NCBI RefSeq assembly: GCF_000012325.1
Contig: NC_003910.7
Span: forward strand, 3,038,001-3,102,000
Origin: Colwellia psychrerythraea 34H
Lineage (GTDB): Bacteria; Pseudomonadota; Gammaproteobacteria; Enterobacterales; Alteromonadaceae
Length of the DNA: 64,000 nucleotides
Reading direction: 5' to 3'
Below are positions 1 to 10,544 of the stretch, in pieces; position 1 is the stretch's first letter, and each line of letters opens with the position of its first letter. The notes beneath the pieces were generated by a model, which saw nothing but the letters and a program-made list of their open reading frames with translations, was not told the origin of the DNA and did not search any database. The translations under genes were made by a program, and so were the position numbers.

Positions 1-243
1 ACTGCTTCGGTCATTTTAATTCTCAGTTATTCGAATTTATCTTAGATTAGTTATTTATAGCATAACGCTGTTTGTCACGATAAATTTGCATGTTGTAGCT
101 TTTCGCTTACAGCTTGCGTCCTAAGTGTAAATTGTTAATTTTATCAGTAACTAGCTTGAGTATTTTCTAGGTGCTATCGTTCCTTAACAACATTACAACA
201 CATTTAAATTGCCTTTTCTAGCAAGAAAGAATGGAGAAAAACA
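1..243. other. Left-edge intergenic region
   Basis: This region lies upstream of the leucine dehydrogenase gene and is A+T-rich. A minus-strand ATG at 14-12 (reading M-T-E-A) could be the start of a divergent gene that lies almost wholly outside the window, but five codons cannot prove it. A Shine-Dalgarno GGAG at 233-236 serves the plus-strand gene starting at 244. I see no other feature. Confidence 0.4.
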
Positions 244-1281
244 ATGGCTTTATTTGATTTACCCGATTTTGACGACCACGAGCAAGTGGTTTATTGCAGC
301 GATGAAGCAAGTGGTCTTAAGGCTATAATTGCCGTACATAGTACCAAGCTTGGAGCAGCTGTAGGTGGCTGTAGAATGTGGGATTACGCTGACGATGATG
401 AAGCCCTGGTTGATGTTTTACGATTATCTAAAGGTATGACGTATAAAAATGCTATGGCTGGTCTTAGCATGGGTGGAGGAAAGTCTGTCATTATTGGTGA
501 TGCTAAAAAACTAAAATCTAAAGCGTTATTCAAAGCCTTTGGTGAAGCATTAAATAGACTAAATGGACGTTATTTAAGTGCAGAAGATGTCAATATTACT
601 ACCAGTGATATTGACATCACAAACAGTGTTACCCCGTTTGTAACAGGCACAGAAGGCAAAAGTGGTAACCCCGCACCTTTTACCGCGCTTGGAACTTTCC
701 TCGGTATCAAAGCGTCAGTAAAACATAAACTTAATCGTGATGATCTAACCGGTCTCAAAGTCGCCATTCAAGGCTTAGGTAGCGTAGGTTATCAATTATG
801 TGAGCACCTGCACAAAGCTGGGGCAGAACTTGTTATCACTGACATCAATCAAACAGCTTTAGATATGGCTGCTACTGAATTTAATGCCACCATAGTTGGC
901 TTAGATGAAATATACGATCAAGACGTCGATATCTATGCCCCATGCGCTCTTGGTGCCACTATTAATGATGATACGCTTAGCCGTTTAAAGGCAGTAATTA
1001 TCGCAGGTTGTGCGAATAACCAATTAGCCGAGCCTCGCCATGATCAAGCTTTGTTAGAGCGCGGTATATTATACGCACCCGATTATGTGATTAATGCCGG
1101 AGGTATCATTAATATTTCGTTTGAAAATAATTATGATCATGAAAAAGCGACCGAAAAGGTTGGCGATATTTATCACACTTTATTAGATATTTACGCTAAA
1201 GCTGACGCTCAAGCAAGACCTACTGGTATCATTGCTGATGAAATGGCGCGAGAAATAATTGAAAAAGGTGGCAAGGATTAG
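244..1281 (+). CDS. ldh: Leucine dehydrogenase (Glu/Leu/Phe/Val dehydrogenase family)
   Basis: This enzyme oxidatively deaminates leucine (also valine and isoleucine) to the 2-oxo acid with NAD+, in the cytoplasm, at the head of branched-chain amino acid catabolism. At 345 residues it has the usual length of bacterial leucine dehydrogenases rather than the roughly 450 of glutamate dehydrogenases. Visible motifs are the substrate-side glycine-rich segment GGGKS with catalytic Lys80, Lys68 in TYKNA, the domain-linking SAEDVN segment near 112-117, and the NAD-binding GLGSVG at 177-182. The ATG is preceded by GGAG at good spacing. It is monocistronic, and a bidirectional terminator separates it from the convergent purC. 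Confidence 0.93.
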   Translation: MALFDLPDFDDHEQVVYCSDEASGLKAIIAVHSTKLGAAVGGCRMWDYADDDEALVDVLRLSKGMTYKNAMAGLSMGGGKSVIIGDAKKLKSKALFKAFGEALNRLNGRYLSAEDVNITTSDIDITNSVTPFVTGTEGKSGNPAPFTALGTFLGIKASVKHKLNRDDLTGLKVAIQGLGSVGYQLCEHLHKAGAELVITDINQTALDMAATEFNATIVGLDEIYDQDVDIYAPCALGATINDDTLSRLKAVIIAGCANNQLAEPRHDQALLERGILYAPDYVINAGGIINISFENNYDHEKATEKVGDIYHTLLDIYAKADAQARPTGIIADEMAREIIEKGGKD

Positions 1282-1325
1282 GTCGCATTATTAAGGCTTA
1301 TTATCTTTGATGTAAAAATGGATAT

Positions 1326-1354
1326 AAAAAAACCAGCACTAAGCTGGTTTTTTT
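1326..1354. terminator. Bidirectional intrinsic terminator between ldh and purC
   Basis: A perfect AACCAGC / GCTGGTT stem (1331-1337 and 1343-1349) with loop ACTAA is flanked by an A-run on the left and a T-run on the right. It can therefore end transcription of both convergent genes. Confidence 0.9.
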
Positions 1355-1375
1355 ATTAATTAAATTAGCTAAAAA

Positions 1376-2479
1376 CTAATCAATTAACTGATACTGCTCA
1401 CGCAAAATGGCAATAATTTCAGCTTTAGGATTATCAGATAAAACAATTTTATTACCGGTAATTTTTTCTGCTATATCGGTATAAGTTTTTGATACATCCA
1501 TCAGCACTGATAGCGGAAGTTTATTGTCACGTGCTAATGCTTCACGCTCACTCATACGATCTTTGTTTAATAAAATATCAGCATCCGGAAAATGGTTTAA
1601 TAGTAACTGTCGGAAACCTTCTTTGGAGTTTTCAACAACCTTACCTGCTCGGTATTGCTCGCCATCCCATATTCGTGAAGAATCAGGCGTACCTACTTCA
1701 TCCATATAAATCAGTTTGTCATCGCCATTAACATCTTTGACATAGCCAAACTCAAACTTTGTATCAACAAACACTTGGTCTATTTTTGATAAAGCGGTAG
1801 AGATAACATCAAAACCTTCAGTAAGCAGTTTTTCATACCGTGCAATATCATCGACTGATTTAAAGTTAAACGCTTCAAAATTATCTTCAATGTTTTTACG
1901 GGTAATATTTACATCATCAACCGCTGGTACACCGGGAATACCTTCTAATATACCTTTAGTAGAAGGTGTTTGTAATAGTGAAGTTAACTTACTATCTTTC
2001 GCTAGTCCTTCAGGTAATTCAATACCACAAAAGTCTCTTTCACCCTTAGTATATGAACGCCACATTGAACCTGTAATGTATTGACGACAAATGGCTTCAA
2101 TCATTACCGGCTTAGCTTTTTGTACAATCCATACAAACGGGTGTGGAATGTCTAGAATATGGCTATCGGCAAGACCTTGTTCTTTGAACATTTTAAACCA
2201 ATGGTTTGATATTGCATTAAGTGCTGCGCCCTTACCAGGAACACCGCGCATATCATTCTCACCTGACCAAATACAATCAAAAGCAGAAATACGGTCACTT
2301 ATCACCATAATAGCTAACGAAGTATCACTGGGAACATCATAGCCTTTTTCTTCGATAAGACGTTTGCTATCTGTTGCTGTTAACCAATAAACAGAACGTA
2401 CTTTACCGCTGTGTACAGGCGAATCCGTACGGATAGGAAGATCGTTATTAACGGCTAAAACTTTATCAGCTAAGTTCAT
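1376..2479 (-). CDS. purC: Phosphoribosylaminoimidazole-succinocarboxamide synthase (SAICAR synthetase)
   Basis: This enzyme catalyses the ATP-dependent ligation of aspartate to CAIR, giving SAICAR in de novo purine synthesis. At 367 residues it is the long form found in several marine gammaproteobacteria, not the roughly 237-residue E. coli form. Family landmarks are [10 protein letters not shown] near the N terminus, the ISAFD segment, RQYITGSMW, and [12 protein letters not shown] near residue 260. The ATG start at 2479 has A/G-rich sequence upstream. The gene is monocistronic and convergent with ldh. The family is clear from the motifs; choice of the long subfamily rests on length. Confidence 0.95.
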   Translation of the reverse strand: MNLADKVLAVNNDLPIRTDSPVHSGKVRSVYWLTATDSKRLIEEKGYDVPSDTSLAIMVISDRISAFDCIWSGENDMRGVPGKGAALNAISNHWFKMFKEQGLADSHILDIPHPFVWIVQKAKPVMIEAICRQYITGSMWRSYTKGERDFCGIELPEGLAKDSKLTSLLQTPSTKGILEGIPGVPAVDDVNITRKNIEDNFEAFNFKSVDDIARYEKLLTEGFDVISTALSKIDQVFVDTKFEFGYVKDVNGDDKLIYMDEVGTPDSSRIWDGEQYRAGKVVENSKEGFRQLLLNHFPDADILLNKDRMSEREALARDNKLPLSVLMDVSKTYTDIAEKITGNKIVLSDNPKAEIIAILREQYQLID

Positions 2480-2650
2480 AATTAGTTCTCTTGATTATTT
2501 ATTTTGGTTAAAGATTAAATATTTTCAGCACGTATAAAAATTGCTGCTTAACTAACGTTACTTAAGGTTTCTTTTACAATGGTAAAAATTATTATGTAGA
2601 AACGGACTGTAATGAAGTAATTTTAGTTAAACACTATCTTTTAAAAATAA

Positions 2651-2679
2651 AAAGGACGCTATAAAGCGTCCTTTTTTTT
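2651..2679 (-). terminator. Intrinsic terminator of the thrS-infC-rpmI-rplT operon
   Basis: The stem AAAGGACGC / GCGTCCTTT (2651-2659 and 2666-2674) with a 6-nt loop is flanked by A- and T-runs. It lies 40 bases past the rplT stop codon on the minus strand. Confidence 0.9.
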
Positions 2680-2718
2680 AAGCTTAACTAAATTTTAGCT
2701 AAGCTTACATTACTTTAC

Positions 2719-3081
<363 letters not shown>

Positions 3082-3094
3082 CTATCTCTCCTAA

Positions 3095-3289
3095 TTAACC
3101 GTGACGTAAAAGTTTTTTAACTGACTTAATGTCAGATGCGGCGATCATGCATTTAGCACGAAGATGACGCTTAACTTTAGTACGACGCTTAGTCAAGATA
3201 TGACGAAGGCCAGCTTGTTTGAACTTGTAGCCAGAGGCTGTTTTTTTAAAGCGCTTTGCAGCACCTTTATTGGTTTTCATTTTAGGCAT
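3095..3289 (-). CDS. rpmI: 50S ribosomal protein L35
   Basis: This small basic ribosomal protein has the family signature [17 protein letters not shown] at its N terminus and ends [10 protein letters not shown]. The reading frame stays open upstream to about 3400, but the conserved N terminus fixes the start at the ATG at 3289, giving 64 residues, the normal L35 length. The upstream extension is an artefact. It lies between infC (210-base gap) and rplT (16-base gap). The gap before it is where the L20 autoregulatory site lies in E. coli. Confidence 0.97.
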   Translation of the reverse strand: MPKMKTNKGAAKRFKKTASGYKFKQAGLRHILTKRRTKVKRHLRAKCMIAASDIKSVKKLLRHG

Positions 3290-3499
3290 GTGAATAATTC
3301 TCAAATTTATACCGTTTCTAATAAAAAAAAGGTATATGCCAAATATTAAGTAGCGAGGGCGAAACTGACGTTTATCACAATATAACGTGAAAACAATCAA
3401 TTTACTTGCAAGCCTGTACTACCAGCGTAAAGATAAAATTGGTGAATTAAACTTCTATTTAATAAAAAGTAAAAGTTTAATTACTTGTCAAACCAAGGA

Positions 3500-4051
3500 T
3501 TATCTATTTTTAGGGGCTAAGACCATCACCATTTGACGTCCTTCCGCACGACGCGGGAAGAACTCAAGTACGGTTAACTCTTCTAAATCGTTTTTAACAC
3601 GCGTTAAAAGTTGTAAACCTAACTCTTGGTGGGCCATTTCACGGCCACGGAAACGTAATGTTACCTTGACCTTGTCGCCGCCTTCTAAAAAGCGTTTCAG
3701 GTTACGTAATTTCACCTGATAATCGCCTTCATCTGTACCAGGACGGAATTTAATTTCCTTAACCTGTATTTGTTTCTGGTTTTTACGTTGTTCTTTCTGT
3801 TCTTTAGCTTTTTCATAGATAAACTTGCCGTAATCCATCACACGACAAACGGGTGGTTTAGCAGTAGGGCTAATTTCAACAAGATCAACACCAGCGTCAT
3901 CCGCTTGGTCCATTGCTTCATCTAATGTAACGATGCCACCAGGTTCTCCGTCAAACTTAATCAAACGAATTTCGTTGTCTAGGATATCTGTAATTAACTC
4001 ATTCAAACGATGAGCTGGCTCTTTACGCCCGCCTCGTTGTCCACCTTTAAT
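3500..4051 (-). CDS. infC: Translation initiation factor IF-3, probable ATT start codon
   Basis: IF-3 binds the 30S subunit and proofreads start-codon and initiator-tRNA choice. The protein has the IF3-N domain followed by IF3-C, with [17 protein letters not shown] in the middle and a [16 protein letters not shown] end. The usual E. coli start is the rare AUU followed by AAA-GGC-GGA. Here ATT-AAA-GGT-GGA begins at 4051. The SD sequence GGAGG (4061-4065) lies 9 bases before that ATT but only 3 bases before the in-frame ATG at 4057. I therefore prefer ATT at 4051 (183 residues). The ATG at 4057 would give 185. An AUU start is the basis of IF-3 autoregulation in E. coli. Confidence 0.93.
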   Translation of the reverse strand: MKGGQRGGRKEPAHRLNELITDILDNEIRLIKFDGEPGGIVTLDEAMDQADDAGVDLVEISPTAKPPVCRVMDYGKFIYEKAKEQKEQRKNQKQIQVKEIKFRPGTDEGDYQVKLRNLKRFLEGGDKVKVTLRFRGREMAHQELGLQLLTRVKNDLEELTVLEFFPRRAEGRQMVMVLAPKNR

Positions 4052-4178
4052 AGCCATGTTCCTCCAAAGAACTCTTTAATTTATTTAATCTCTGCCTTTA
4101 TTCTATAGAATTATAGAAAAGACAGACTATTTTGCTTTTATTATGTTATCCGTTTATAACTTTATCGTTATTATAGTT

Positions 4179-6089
4179 TTACTGACGAGATTTAACTTCA
4201 TCAGATAACTTAGCAATAAAGTCATCAACCGACATTTTTCCTAAATCTTCACCACTTCGAGTTCGAACGGATATTTCACCGGATTCCATTTCTTTATCAC
4301 CAACAACTAATAAATAAGGAACTCGCTTCAAAGTGTGCTCGCGGATTTTAAAGCCTATCTTCTCATTTCTCAAGTCTATTTTTGCTCTAAAGCCATTTTC
4401 TTTTAGTTTTTTAACAACTTTCTCACAATATGGTGCTTGTTTATCGGTAATATTCATAATTGTTGTCTGAATAGGCGATAACCATGTTGGAAACTTGCCG
4501 GTGAACTCTTCGATTAAAATACCAATAAAACGTTCTAATGAACCTAAAATTGCTCGGTGAATCATTACCGGAGTATATCTTTCGTTATCTTCACCAACAT
4601 AAGTTGCACCTAAACGCTCTGGTAATGCAAAATCAAGTTGTACTGTGCCACATTGCCAAGCACGACCTAAACAATCCATTAAGGTGAATTCTATTTTAGG
4701 GCCGTAAAAAGCACCTTCACCCGGTAAGTATTCAAAGGCAATATTACTGTCTGTTAATGCTTGTGCTAAACCTGCTTCTGCTTTATCCCAGATTTCATCA
4801 CTACCAATACGGTTGTCTGGACGTGTAGAAAGCTTCACAACAACATCTTCAAAGCCAAACGAGCCGTAGACGTCATATACCATTTCAATACATTTTTTAA
4901 CTTCAGCTTGAACTTGTGATTCCATACAGAAAATATGAGCATCATCTTGAGTAAAACCACGAACCCGCATTAAACCATGTAAAGACCCCGAAGGCTCATT
5001 ACGATGACAACAGCCAAATTCAGCAATACGCAATGGTAAATCACGGTAAGATTTCAAACCTTGATTAAAAATTTGAACATGACCAGGACAGTTCATTGGT
5101 TTAATTGCGTATTCACGCTTTTCTGAGGTAGTAGTAAACATGCCATCAGCATATTTGTCCCAGTGACCTGATTTTTCCCAAAGACTTCTATCCATCATCA
5201 TTGGTGCTTTAACTTCGTCGTAATCATATTCGTGTAACTTTTCACGAATAAATTTCTCTAACTCAGTATAAATAGTCCAACCATCGTTATGCCAAAACAC
5301 CATGCCTGGTGCTTCTTCTTGCCAATGGAATAAATCTAATGTTTTACCAATTTTACGATGGTCGCGTTTTTCAGCTTCCGCTAAACGTACTATATAAGCT
5401 TTAAGTTGCTTTTTATCAGCCCATGCTGTGCCATAGATACGTTGCAACATTTTGTTGTCTGAATCGCCACGCCAGTAGGCACCAGCAACTTTCATTAATT
5501 TAAAGTGATGACAATGACGCATGCTTGGTACATGAGGACCACGACACATATCAATGTATTCTTGGTGATGATATAAAGCCGGTGTATCTGTTTTCTCAAT
5601 GTTCTCATCAAGAATGGCTAATTTGTATGTTTCGCCACGTTCAGTAAAGGCGTCGTAAGCATCTTGCCAAGAACCTGTCTTTTTAACAACTTCATAACCG
5701 GTACGTGCTAGTTCAGTCATGCGTTTTTCAAGCTTAACTAAATCATCTTCACTAATTGATTCATCAAGATCAATGTCATAATAAAAGCCATTTTCGATCG
5801 TTGGACCGATAGCCATTTTAACATTTGGATATAACTGCTTTATTGCATGCCCTAATAAATGTGCACATGAGTGACGAATGATCTCAAGACCTTCGCTATC
5901 TTTACTGGTGATAAGTTGTAAAGAGGCATCTTGAGTAATTAATTCACAAGCATCAACAAGGTTTCCGTCGATACGACCAGCAATGGTTGCTTTAGCAAGT
6001 CCAGGGCCAATATCTAGAGCAACATCCATTACAGATACAGCTTGTTCAAAAGAACGTTGGGAACCATCAGGGAGAGTAATTACAGGCAT
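4179..6089 (-). CDS. thrS: Threonyl-tRNA synthetase
   Basis: This class II aminoacyl-tRNA synthetase charges tRNA-Thr and edits mischarged Ser-tRNA-Thr. At 636 residues it is full length. Domains in order are TGS (1-60), the editing domain with HSCAHLLGH near residue 73 and CRGPHVPS near 180, the catalytic core with motif 2 ([17 protein letters not shown]) and motif 3 ([14 protein letters not shown]), and a C-terminal anticodon-binding domain. An AAGGA lies 7 bases before the ATG. It heads the operon thrS-infC-rpmI-rplT. Its leader contains two competing hairpins that could act as an attenuator. Confidence 0.98.
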   Translation of the reverse strand: MPVITLPDGSQRSFEQAVSVMDVALDIGPGLAKATIAGRIDGNLVDACELITQDASLQLITSKDSEGLEIIRHSCAHLLGHAIKQLYPNVKMAIGPTIENGFYYDIDLDESISEDDLVKLEKRMTELARTGYEVVKKTGSWQDAYDAFTERGETYKLAILDENIEKTDTPALYHHQEYIDMCRGPHVPSMRHCHHFKLMKVAGAYWRGDSDNKMLQRIYGTAWADKKQLKAYIVRLAEAEKRDHRKIGKTLDLFHWQEEAPGMVFWHNDGWTIYTELEKFIREKLHEYDYDEVKAPMMMDRSLWEKSGHWDKYADGMFTTTSEKREYAIKPMNCPGHVQIFNQGLKSYRDLPLRIAEFGCCHRNEPSGSLHGLMRVRGFTQDDAHIFCMESQVQAEVKKCIEMVYDVYGSFGFEDVVVKLSTRPDNRIGSDEIWDKAEAGLAQALTDSNIAFEYLPGEGAFYGPKIEFTLMDCLGRAWQCGTVQLDFALPERLGATYVGEDNERYTPVMIHRAILGSLERFIGILIEEFTGKFPTWLSPIQTTIMNITDKQAPYCEKVVKKLKENGFRAKIDLRNEKIGFKIREHTLKRVPYLLVVGDKEMESGEISVRTRSGEDLGKMSVDDFIAKLSDEVKSRQ

Positions 6090-6102
6090 GTTTTTTCCTT
6101 AT

Positions 6103-6232
6103 TCAGTGGCGGCGCATACTAAGCGTCGCTTGAGTTTTAATAGTTAAAAAATAAATGGTATTAGCCGCTGCGTCCTGCAATAGCTTTTTTATGTTCATCC
6201 TGAACATAAAAAAGAGCCTATAGCTCTTTTTT
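6103..6232 (-). promoter_or_regulatory. thrS leader with terminator-like hairpin, competing hairpin and a short ORF
   Basis: On the minus strand a hairpin AAAAAAGAGC / GCTCTTTTTT (6232-6223 and 6217-6208) has a T-run and looks like an intrinsic terminator, yet no gene ends here. Its T-run is also the first arm of a perfect 13-bp inverted repeat, TTTTTTATGTTCA / TGAACATAAAAAA (6213-6201 and 6197-6185). The two stems are mutually exclusive. A 34-codon ORF (6207 to 6103), starting inside the second stem and holding four Thr codons, ends 13 bases before thrS. These structures are seen directly; an attenuation role is inferred. Confidence 0.5.
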
Positions 6233-6475
6233 TAAATTAGGTTTTTTACCCGATTATTGTAAAAGCCTTACCCTTTTTAAACAAGGGTTTTCAACAAGGT
6301 TTGAACAATTAATACTGTTTATACCTGCTTTAAATTCGACTGCTGTCAAAACTATCCTATAACAAAGTTATGTTTGTGGAATAAATGACAAAACTATCAG
6401 CGCCGAATCTACATAGCACTTTACCGAAAAATCAGTAATACTATTGATAAAGTACTTAATAACTAGCTGAATTTA

Positions 6476-7201
6476 GTGAAAATATTTACCCTTTGTACAA
6501 CGCTACTTTTTTATATCTGTCTATCCTTCGCCAATGCCTCAGAAATACCATGGAAGTTATGGAAAAAAACCAGCGCACAAAGCGTTAGTTACCGTCCCGC
6601 TATAATAAATGATCAAACTGACGACAAGCTAATTGAAATTAAGGCTACGGCGACAGTCAAATCAAGTATCTCTGGGTTTTTATTTTTTTTACAAAATGTC
6701 GATAACACCCAACATTGGTTAGTTAATGCCAGTGAAAGCAAAATAATTAAGCAATATTCAGCGACAGAAAATAGCTTCTATATAAAACTGACTAAAATCT
6801 GGCCATTACAGGCAAGAATTTTAATACTCAATTCTCTTTATTGGCAAAACGATGACTTAAGTGTTGAGATAAAATTAACAGATGCCGTAAACGTTGAAGA
6901 CTATATGCTTTTGGCTGTGAGCAATTTAAAGGATTACTTACAAGTTAAAACCCACAGTGCTCATTGGAAAATAATGCCTAAGCAGTCAGAAGAGGAAGGT
7001 AGTGAAATTGCTATTGAATATATTTTTATTGCTGATGGTCGGGGAGAGACACCAAAGTGGTTGGCTGATCATCTAGCGCTTAAATCTATTTGGAAAAGTA
7101 TGCGAAATATTAGGCGACAATTACCAAAAGAAAAATGGCAACAACAAACAATAAAAGGTATTACTGAATTATCAGTAATACCTTTAACTAAAAAACCTTA
7201 A
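6476..7201 (+). CDS. START-domain-like exported protein
   Basis: The 241-residue protein probably belongs to the START/SRPBCC lipid-binding fold group. It opens with a hydrophobic signal peptide of about 20 residues (MKIFTLCTTLLFYICLSFANA, cut likely after ANA), so it should be exported. The body shows START-like features: a W-x-L-W start, NVDNTQHWLVNASESKII near residue 80, an aromatic TKIWPLQARI segment, and a C-terminal helix that would close the pocket (IWKSMRNIRRQL). The start codon is GTG at 6476. Ligand and role are unknown. It stands alone between divergent thrS and the convergent FAD dehydrogenase. Confidence 0.65.
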   Translation: MKIFTLCTTLLFYICLSFANASEIPWKLWKKTSAQSVSYRPAIINDQTDDKLIEIKATATVKSSISGFLFFLQNVDNTQHWLVNASESKIIKQYSATENSFYIKLTKIWPLQARILILNSLYWQNDDLSVEIKLTDAVNVEDYMLLAVSNLKDYLQVKTHSAHWKIMPKQSEEEGSEIAIEYIFIADGRGETPKWLADHLALKSIWKSMRNIRRQLPKEKWQQQTIKGITELSVIPLTKKP

Positions 7202-7223
7202 TTAATTGATCAAGAACATCAAA

Positions 7224-8948
7224 TTAATGCTCTTGCTCTGCTGTAATGGCTAATGCCATTGCTTCGGCAATTTTAATACCATCAATACCGGCAGACAAAA
7301 TTCCACCCGCATAACCCGCACCTTCACCAGCAGGGTAAAGACCTTGCGCGTTAAGGCTTTGTAAGGTCTCTTTATCTCTCGTAATTTGAATAGGTGATGA
7401 AGTTCGAGTTTCTACTGCGGTTAATGTTGCTTCTGCCATTGAAAAACCCTTAATTTTTTTATCAAAAGCAGGCAGTGCTTCTCTAATTGCAGCTATCGCA
7501 TAATCGGGTAAGGTTTCACTTAAATCGCAATAAGTTACACCTGGTTTATAAGACGGGGCTACTGAGCCGTGTTCGCCACTTTTACGTCCTGCAAGAAAAT
7601 CACCTACAAGCTGTACTGGCGCATCATAACTTTCGCCGCCAAGTTTAAACGCTTTTGCTTCTAAGTTACGTTGAAATTCCATACCCGCAAGTACATAATC
7701 TCTATCTGAAGCAAACTCACTGGTGATGAAATCTTCCGGTTCAATACCCACAACAATAGCACTATTCGCATTACGCTCAAGACGAGAGTATTGGCTCATA
7801 CCATTAGTCACTAAACGGCCCTCTTCCGAGGCAGCGGCAACAACAGTTCCCCCTGGACACATACAAAAGCTGTAAACTGAACGGCCATTACTACAATGGT
7901 GAACTAACTTGTAATCTGCCGAGCCTAAAATTTCATTACCGGCATTATTGCCAAAGCGTGCTTCATCTATGACCGCTTGTTCATGTTCAATACGAAAGCC
8001 AACAGAGAAGGGTTTTGCTTTCATGTAAACATCTTCATCAAATAACATACTAAAGGTATCACGAGCACTATGTCCGATAGCTAAAGCAATATAGTTAGTC
8101 TCTATATGATCACCATTAGAGAGAGTTAACCCTGTCACTTTTTTGTTTTGGTAACCTTCAATGCCCTGCGCGGTACATTCATTACCTTCAACATCAGTAA
8201 AGTGAATTTTATCTACTCGCTGGTTAAATCGAACTTCACCGCCAAGTTCAAAAATTTTGGCGCGCATTTTTTCAACCATAGTTACTAATTTGAACGTACC
8301 AATATGGGGTTTGCTTACGTAAAGTATCTCTTCAGGTGCACCCGCTGCCACAAATTCATGAAGCACTTTACGACTATAATGCTTAGGGTCTTTAACTTGA
8401 CTATAAAGCTTACCGTCTGAGAATGTACCTGCTCCCCCTTCACCAAATTGCACATTGGATTCAGTATTTAATATTTTTTTACGCCAAAAACCGAAAGTGT
8501 CTTTGGTGCGTTGTCTAACTTCTTGACCACGCTCTAACACAATAGGATTAAAGCCCATTTGTGCCAACACTAAACCTACAAATAAACCACAAGGTCCCAT
8601 ACCAATAACAACTGGGCGATTTTTAAGGTTCTTGGGTGCTTGGCTAACAAATTTGTAAGCCATATCTGGCGTTTCTTTTACTTGGGTATCAGCAATAAAT
8701 GTTGCAAGAAGCGCTTCGTCAACATTCGTTTCAACATCAAGGGTATAAATCAAGAAAATACTATTTTTCTTACGTGCATCATAACCACGTTTAAACACGG
8801 TGAATTTTATTAACTGAACGGCTTTTATTGATAATTTAGTTAAAATTGCTTGTTCAAGTTCGTGCTCTTGATGATCAAGCGGAAGTTTAATATTGGTTAA
8901 ACGAATCATTCTGTTGAGATCCAGCATAGGAAGAGTAATATTTTTCAC
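7224..8948 (-). CDS. FAD-dependent dehydrogenase of the COG2509 type
   Basis: This 574-residue protein is an NAD(P)/FAD-dependent oxidoreductase of unknown substrate. After an N-terminal region of about 100 residues it has a Rossmann dinucleotide-binding site (IGMGPCGLFVGLVLAQMGF near residue 115, followed by an acidic residue in VLERG). Further family marks are FGEGGAGTFSDGKLYS near 170, CMCPGGTVVAAASEEG near 365 and the C-terminal FAD-binding PAGEGAGYAGGI near 545. Such proteins are common as single genes in gammaproteobacteria. It is convergent with the START-domain gene and divergent from fdxA. Confidence 0.85.
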   Translation of the reverse strand: MKNITLPMLDLNRMIRLTNIKLPLDHQEHELEQAILTKLSIKAVQLIKFTVFKRGYDARKKNSIFLIYTLDVETNVDEALLATFIADTQVKETPDMAYKFVSQAPKNLKNRPVVIGMGPCGLFVGLVLAQMGFNPIVLERGQEVRQRTKDTFGFWRKKILNTESNVQFGEGGAGTFSDGKLYSQVKDPKHYSRKVLHEFVAAGAPEEILYVSKPHIGTFKLVTMVEKMRAKIFELGGEVRFNQRVDKIHFTDVEGNECTAQGIEGYQNKKVTGLTLSNGDHIETNYIALAIGHSARDTFSMLFDEDVYMKAKPFSVGFRIEHEQAVIDEARFGNNAGNEILGSADYKLVHHCSNGRSVYSFCMCPGGTVVAAASEEGRLVTNGMSQYSRLERNANSAIVVGIEPEDFITSEFASDRDYVLAGMEFQRNLEAKAFKLGGESYDAPVQLVGDFLAGRKSGEHGSVAPSYKPGVTYCDLSETLPDYAIAAIREALPAFDKKIKGFSMAEATLTAVETRTSSPIQITRDKETLQSLNAQGLYPAGEGAGYAGGILSAGIDGIKIAEAMALAITAEQEH

Positions 8949-9057
8949 TATTTTACCTGTACGCCATCATTTTATAAACAAGAGATTGAATTTGCTCCCA
9001 ACAAAGGTATGATCCACACCATTATTAAGATAAAAATTAACAAATTTAGATAAAGCC

Positions 9058-9393
9058 ATGGCATTTGTAGTAACCGATAACTGTATATTATGTAAATACA
9101 CTGACTGTGTGGCAGTCTGCCCTGCTGATGCGTTTTATGAAGGACCTAATTTTCTCGTGATTAGCCCTGATGATTGTATTGATTGTGACTTATGTCCTGT
9201 TGAATGCCCTGCAGGTGCTATTTACCAAGAAGATGAAGTACCCGCAGACCAGCAAGAATTCATTGAACTGAATGCCGAACTTGCAAAACACTGGCCCAGA
9301 ATTACCGAAGTAAAACCGCCATTAGAACAGGCTGAAAAATGGGATGGCGTTGCAGATAAAATCCAATATTTAGAGACTCAGTCAGATGACTAA
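9058..9393 (+). CDS. fdxA: 7Fe ferredoxin, FdxA type
   Basis: This soluble low-potential electron carrier has 111 residues. Two cysteine clusters near the N terminus ([14 protein letters not shown] and [15 protein letters not shown]) match the [3Fe-4S]/[4Fe-4S] FdxA family (about 107 residues), which has a long C-terminal tail with the WPRI and KIQYLE segments seen here. Conserved landmarks include [10 protein letters not shown] and IDCDLC. The physiological partner is not evident from the neighbours, although a flavoprotein gene lies divergently upstream with a gap of about 110 bases that must hold both promoters. Confidence 0.94.
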   Translation: MAFVVTDNCILCKYTDCVAVCPADAFYEGPNFLVISPDDCIDCDLCPVECPAGAIYQEDEVPADQQEFIELNAELAKHWPRITEVKPPLEQAEKWDGVADKIQYLETQSDD

Positions 9394-9482
9394 AACGTAT
9401 TAAATAAATATTTTTTTCCAAGACAACACTCTGTAGGAAAGCAGCTATACTAAAGAACATATAATTACTCTTGGAGATAACT

Positions 9483-10403
9483 ATGTGGCATAGCATTGAA
9501 CAAGCCATTAGCGTTGAAACTGGGAAGTCATTTTATATTTCAGAAAAAAAAGAAATATCGACAAGACCGGCCAGCAGTTCCTCATTCACTTGTTCATATG
9601 ATAATAAAGAGCCACCTCCAAATTTATCATTCAAAATAACTGACGGACACCGCAGTTATTTTCTAAAAATCAACAACAAAGACTATCTAGAAAACTTCCA
9701 AGCGGAAGCATACTCATTAAAACAACTTAATAGCTTAGCGAATATTGCCAGTCCTAACGTAACAGCTATAGGCACTAGTTTAGACAAGAGCTTCTTAGTA
9801 CTCGATTATATTGACTTTAGTAAAGCAAAACCTATGCTTTGGTATCAACTTGGTCAACAGCTCGCTCAAATGCATTACGAAAATCGCCACGGTCAATTCG
9901 GTTGGCAACATGATAATTTCATTGGCAGTACAATTCAGCCCAATCATTGGAGCAGTAACTGGACAACCTTTTTTTCTGATCAACGAATTGCTTGGCAATT
10001 ACAATTGCTGTCTGAGCGTTCCATTATGCTAGGTAATATTGAGCATATTACCCAAGTTTGTCACGACGCATTACTGCACCATCAAGTGTCTCCTTGTCTG
10101 GTTCATGGTGACTTGTGGCAAGGTAATACTGGTTTTTCTGGTGAAAAAGCTATGATATTTGACCCTGCTTGCTATTATGGCGACCGAGAAGTGGATATTG
10201 CCATGACCGAACTATTTGGTCACTTTCCTGATGATTTTTATCATGGCTACCAAGCAGAATATCCCTTAGATGATGGTTACGAACAAAGAAAACTAGTCTA
10301 TAATTTTTACCATATTTTAAATCACGCTAATATTTTCGGCGGCATTTATATTGATCAAGCCAAAGCAACCTTATCTAGAATTATGTCATTACCATTACAC
10401 TAA
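9483..10403 (+). CDS. Fructosamine/ketosamine-3-kinase family protein
   Basis: This protein has the aminoglycoside-phosphotransferase-like fold and is expected to phosphorylate sugar-lysine adducts for deglycation. Motifs include the start MWHSIEQAIS, YFLKINN (ATP-binding Lys), the LVLDYID hinge, the catalytic loop LVHGDLWQGNTGF near residue 210 and the metal-binding FDPACYYGDREVD. The frame is open to a TTG at 9471, but GGAG at 9473-9476 sits 6 bases before the ATG at 9483, so I take the ATG (306 residues). The family is clear; the true substrate is not established. Confidence 0.88.
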   Translation: MWHSIEQAISVETGKSFYISEKKEISTRPASSSSFTCSYDNKEPPPNLSFKITDGHRSYFLKINNKDYLENFQAEAYSLKQLNSLANIASPNVTAIGTSLDKSFLVLDYIDFSKAKPMLWYQLGQQLAQMHYENRHGQFGWQHDNFIGSTIQPNHWSSNWTTFFSDQRIAWQLQLLSERSIMLGNIEHITQVCHDALLHHQVSPCLVHGDLWQGNTGFSGEKAMIFDPACYYGDREVDIAMTELFGHFPDDFYHGYQAEYPLDDGYEQRKLVYNFYHILNHANIFGGIYIDQAKATLSRIMSLPLH

Positions 10404-10544
10404 TAATTTAAGATAATAAGTAGATATACAAATACTCGTTTTCCAGAAAAAATTTCGACTGTTTTTTAGTCATTTAATTAAAAATAGTTATACTGAATAA
10501 ACTCGATTATATGAAATCGAATACCCCTTACTTACGGAGGCTAT

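Noticed and set aside
3290..3400. Upstream extension of the L35 reading frame (101 residues)
   Set aside because: The conserved L35 N terminus MPKMKTNKG begins at 3289, and the extension has no similarity to the family.
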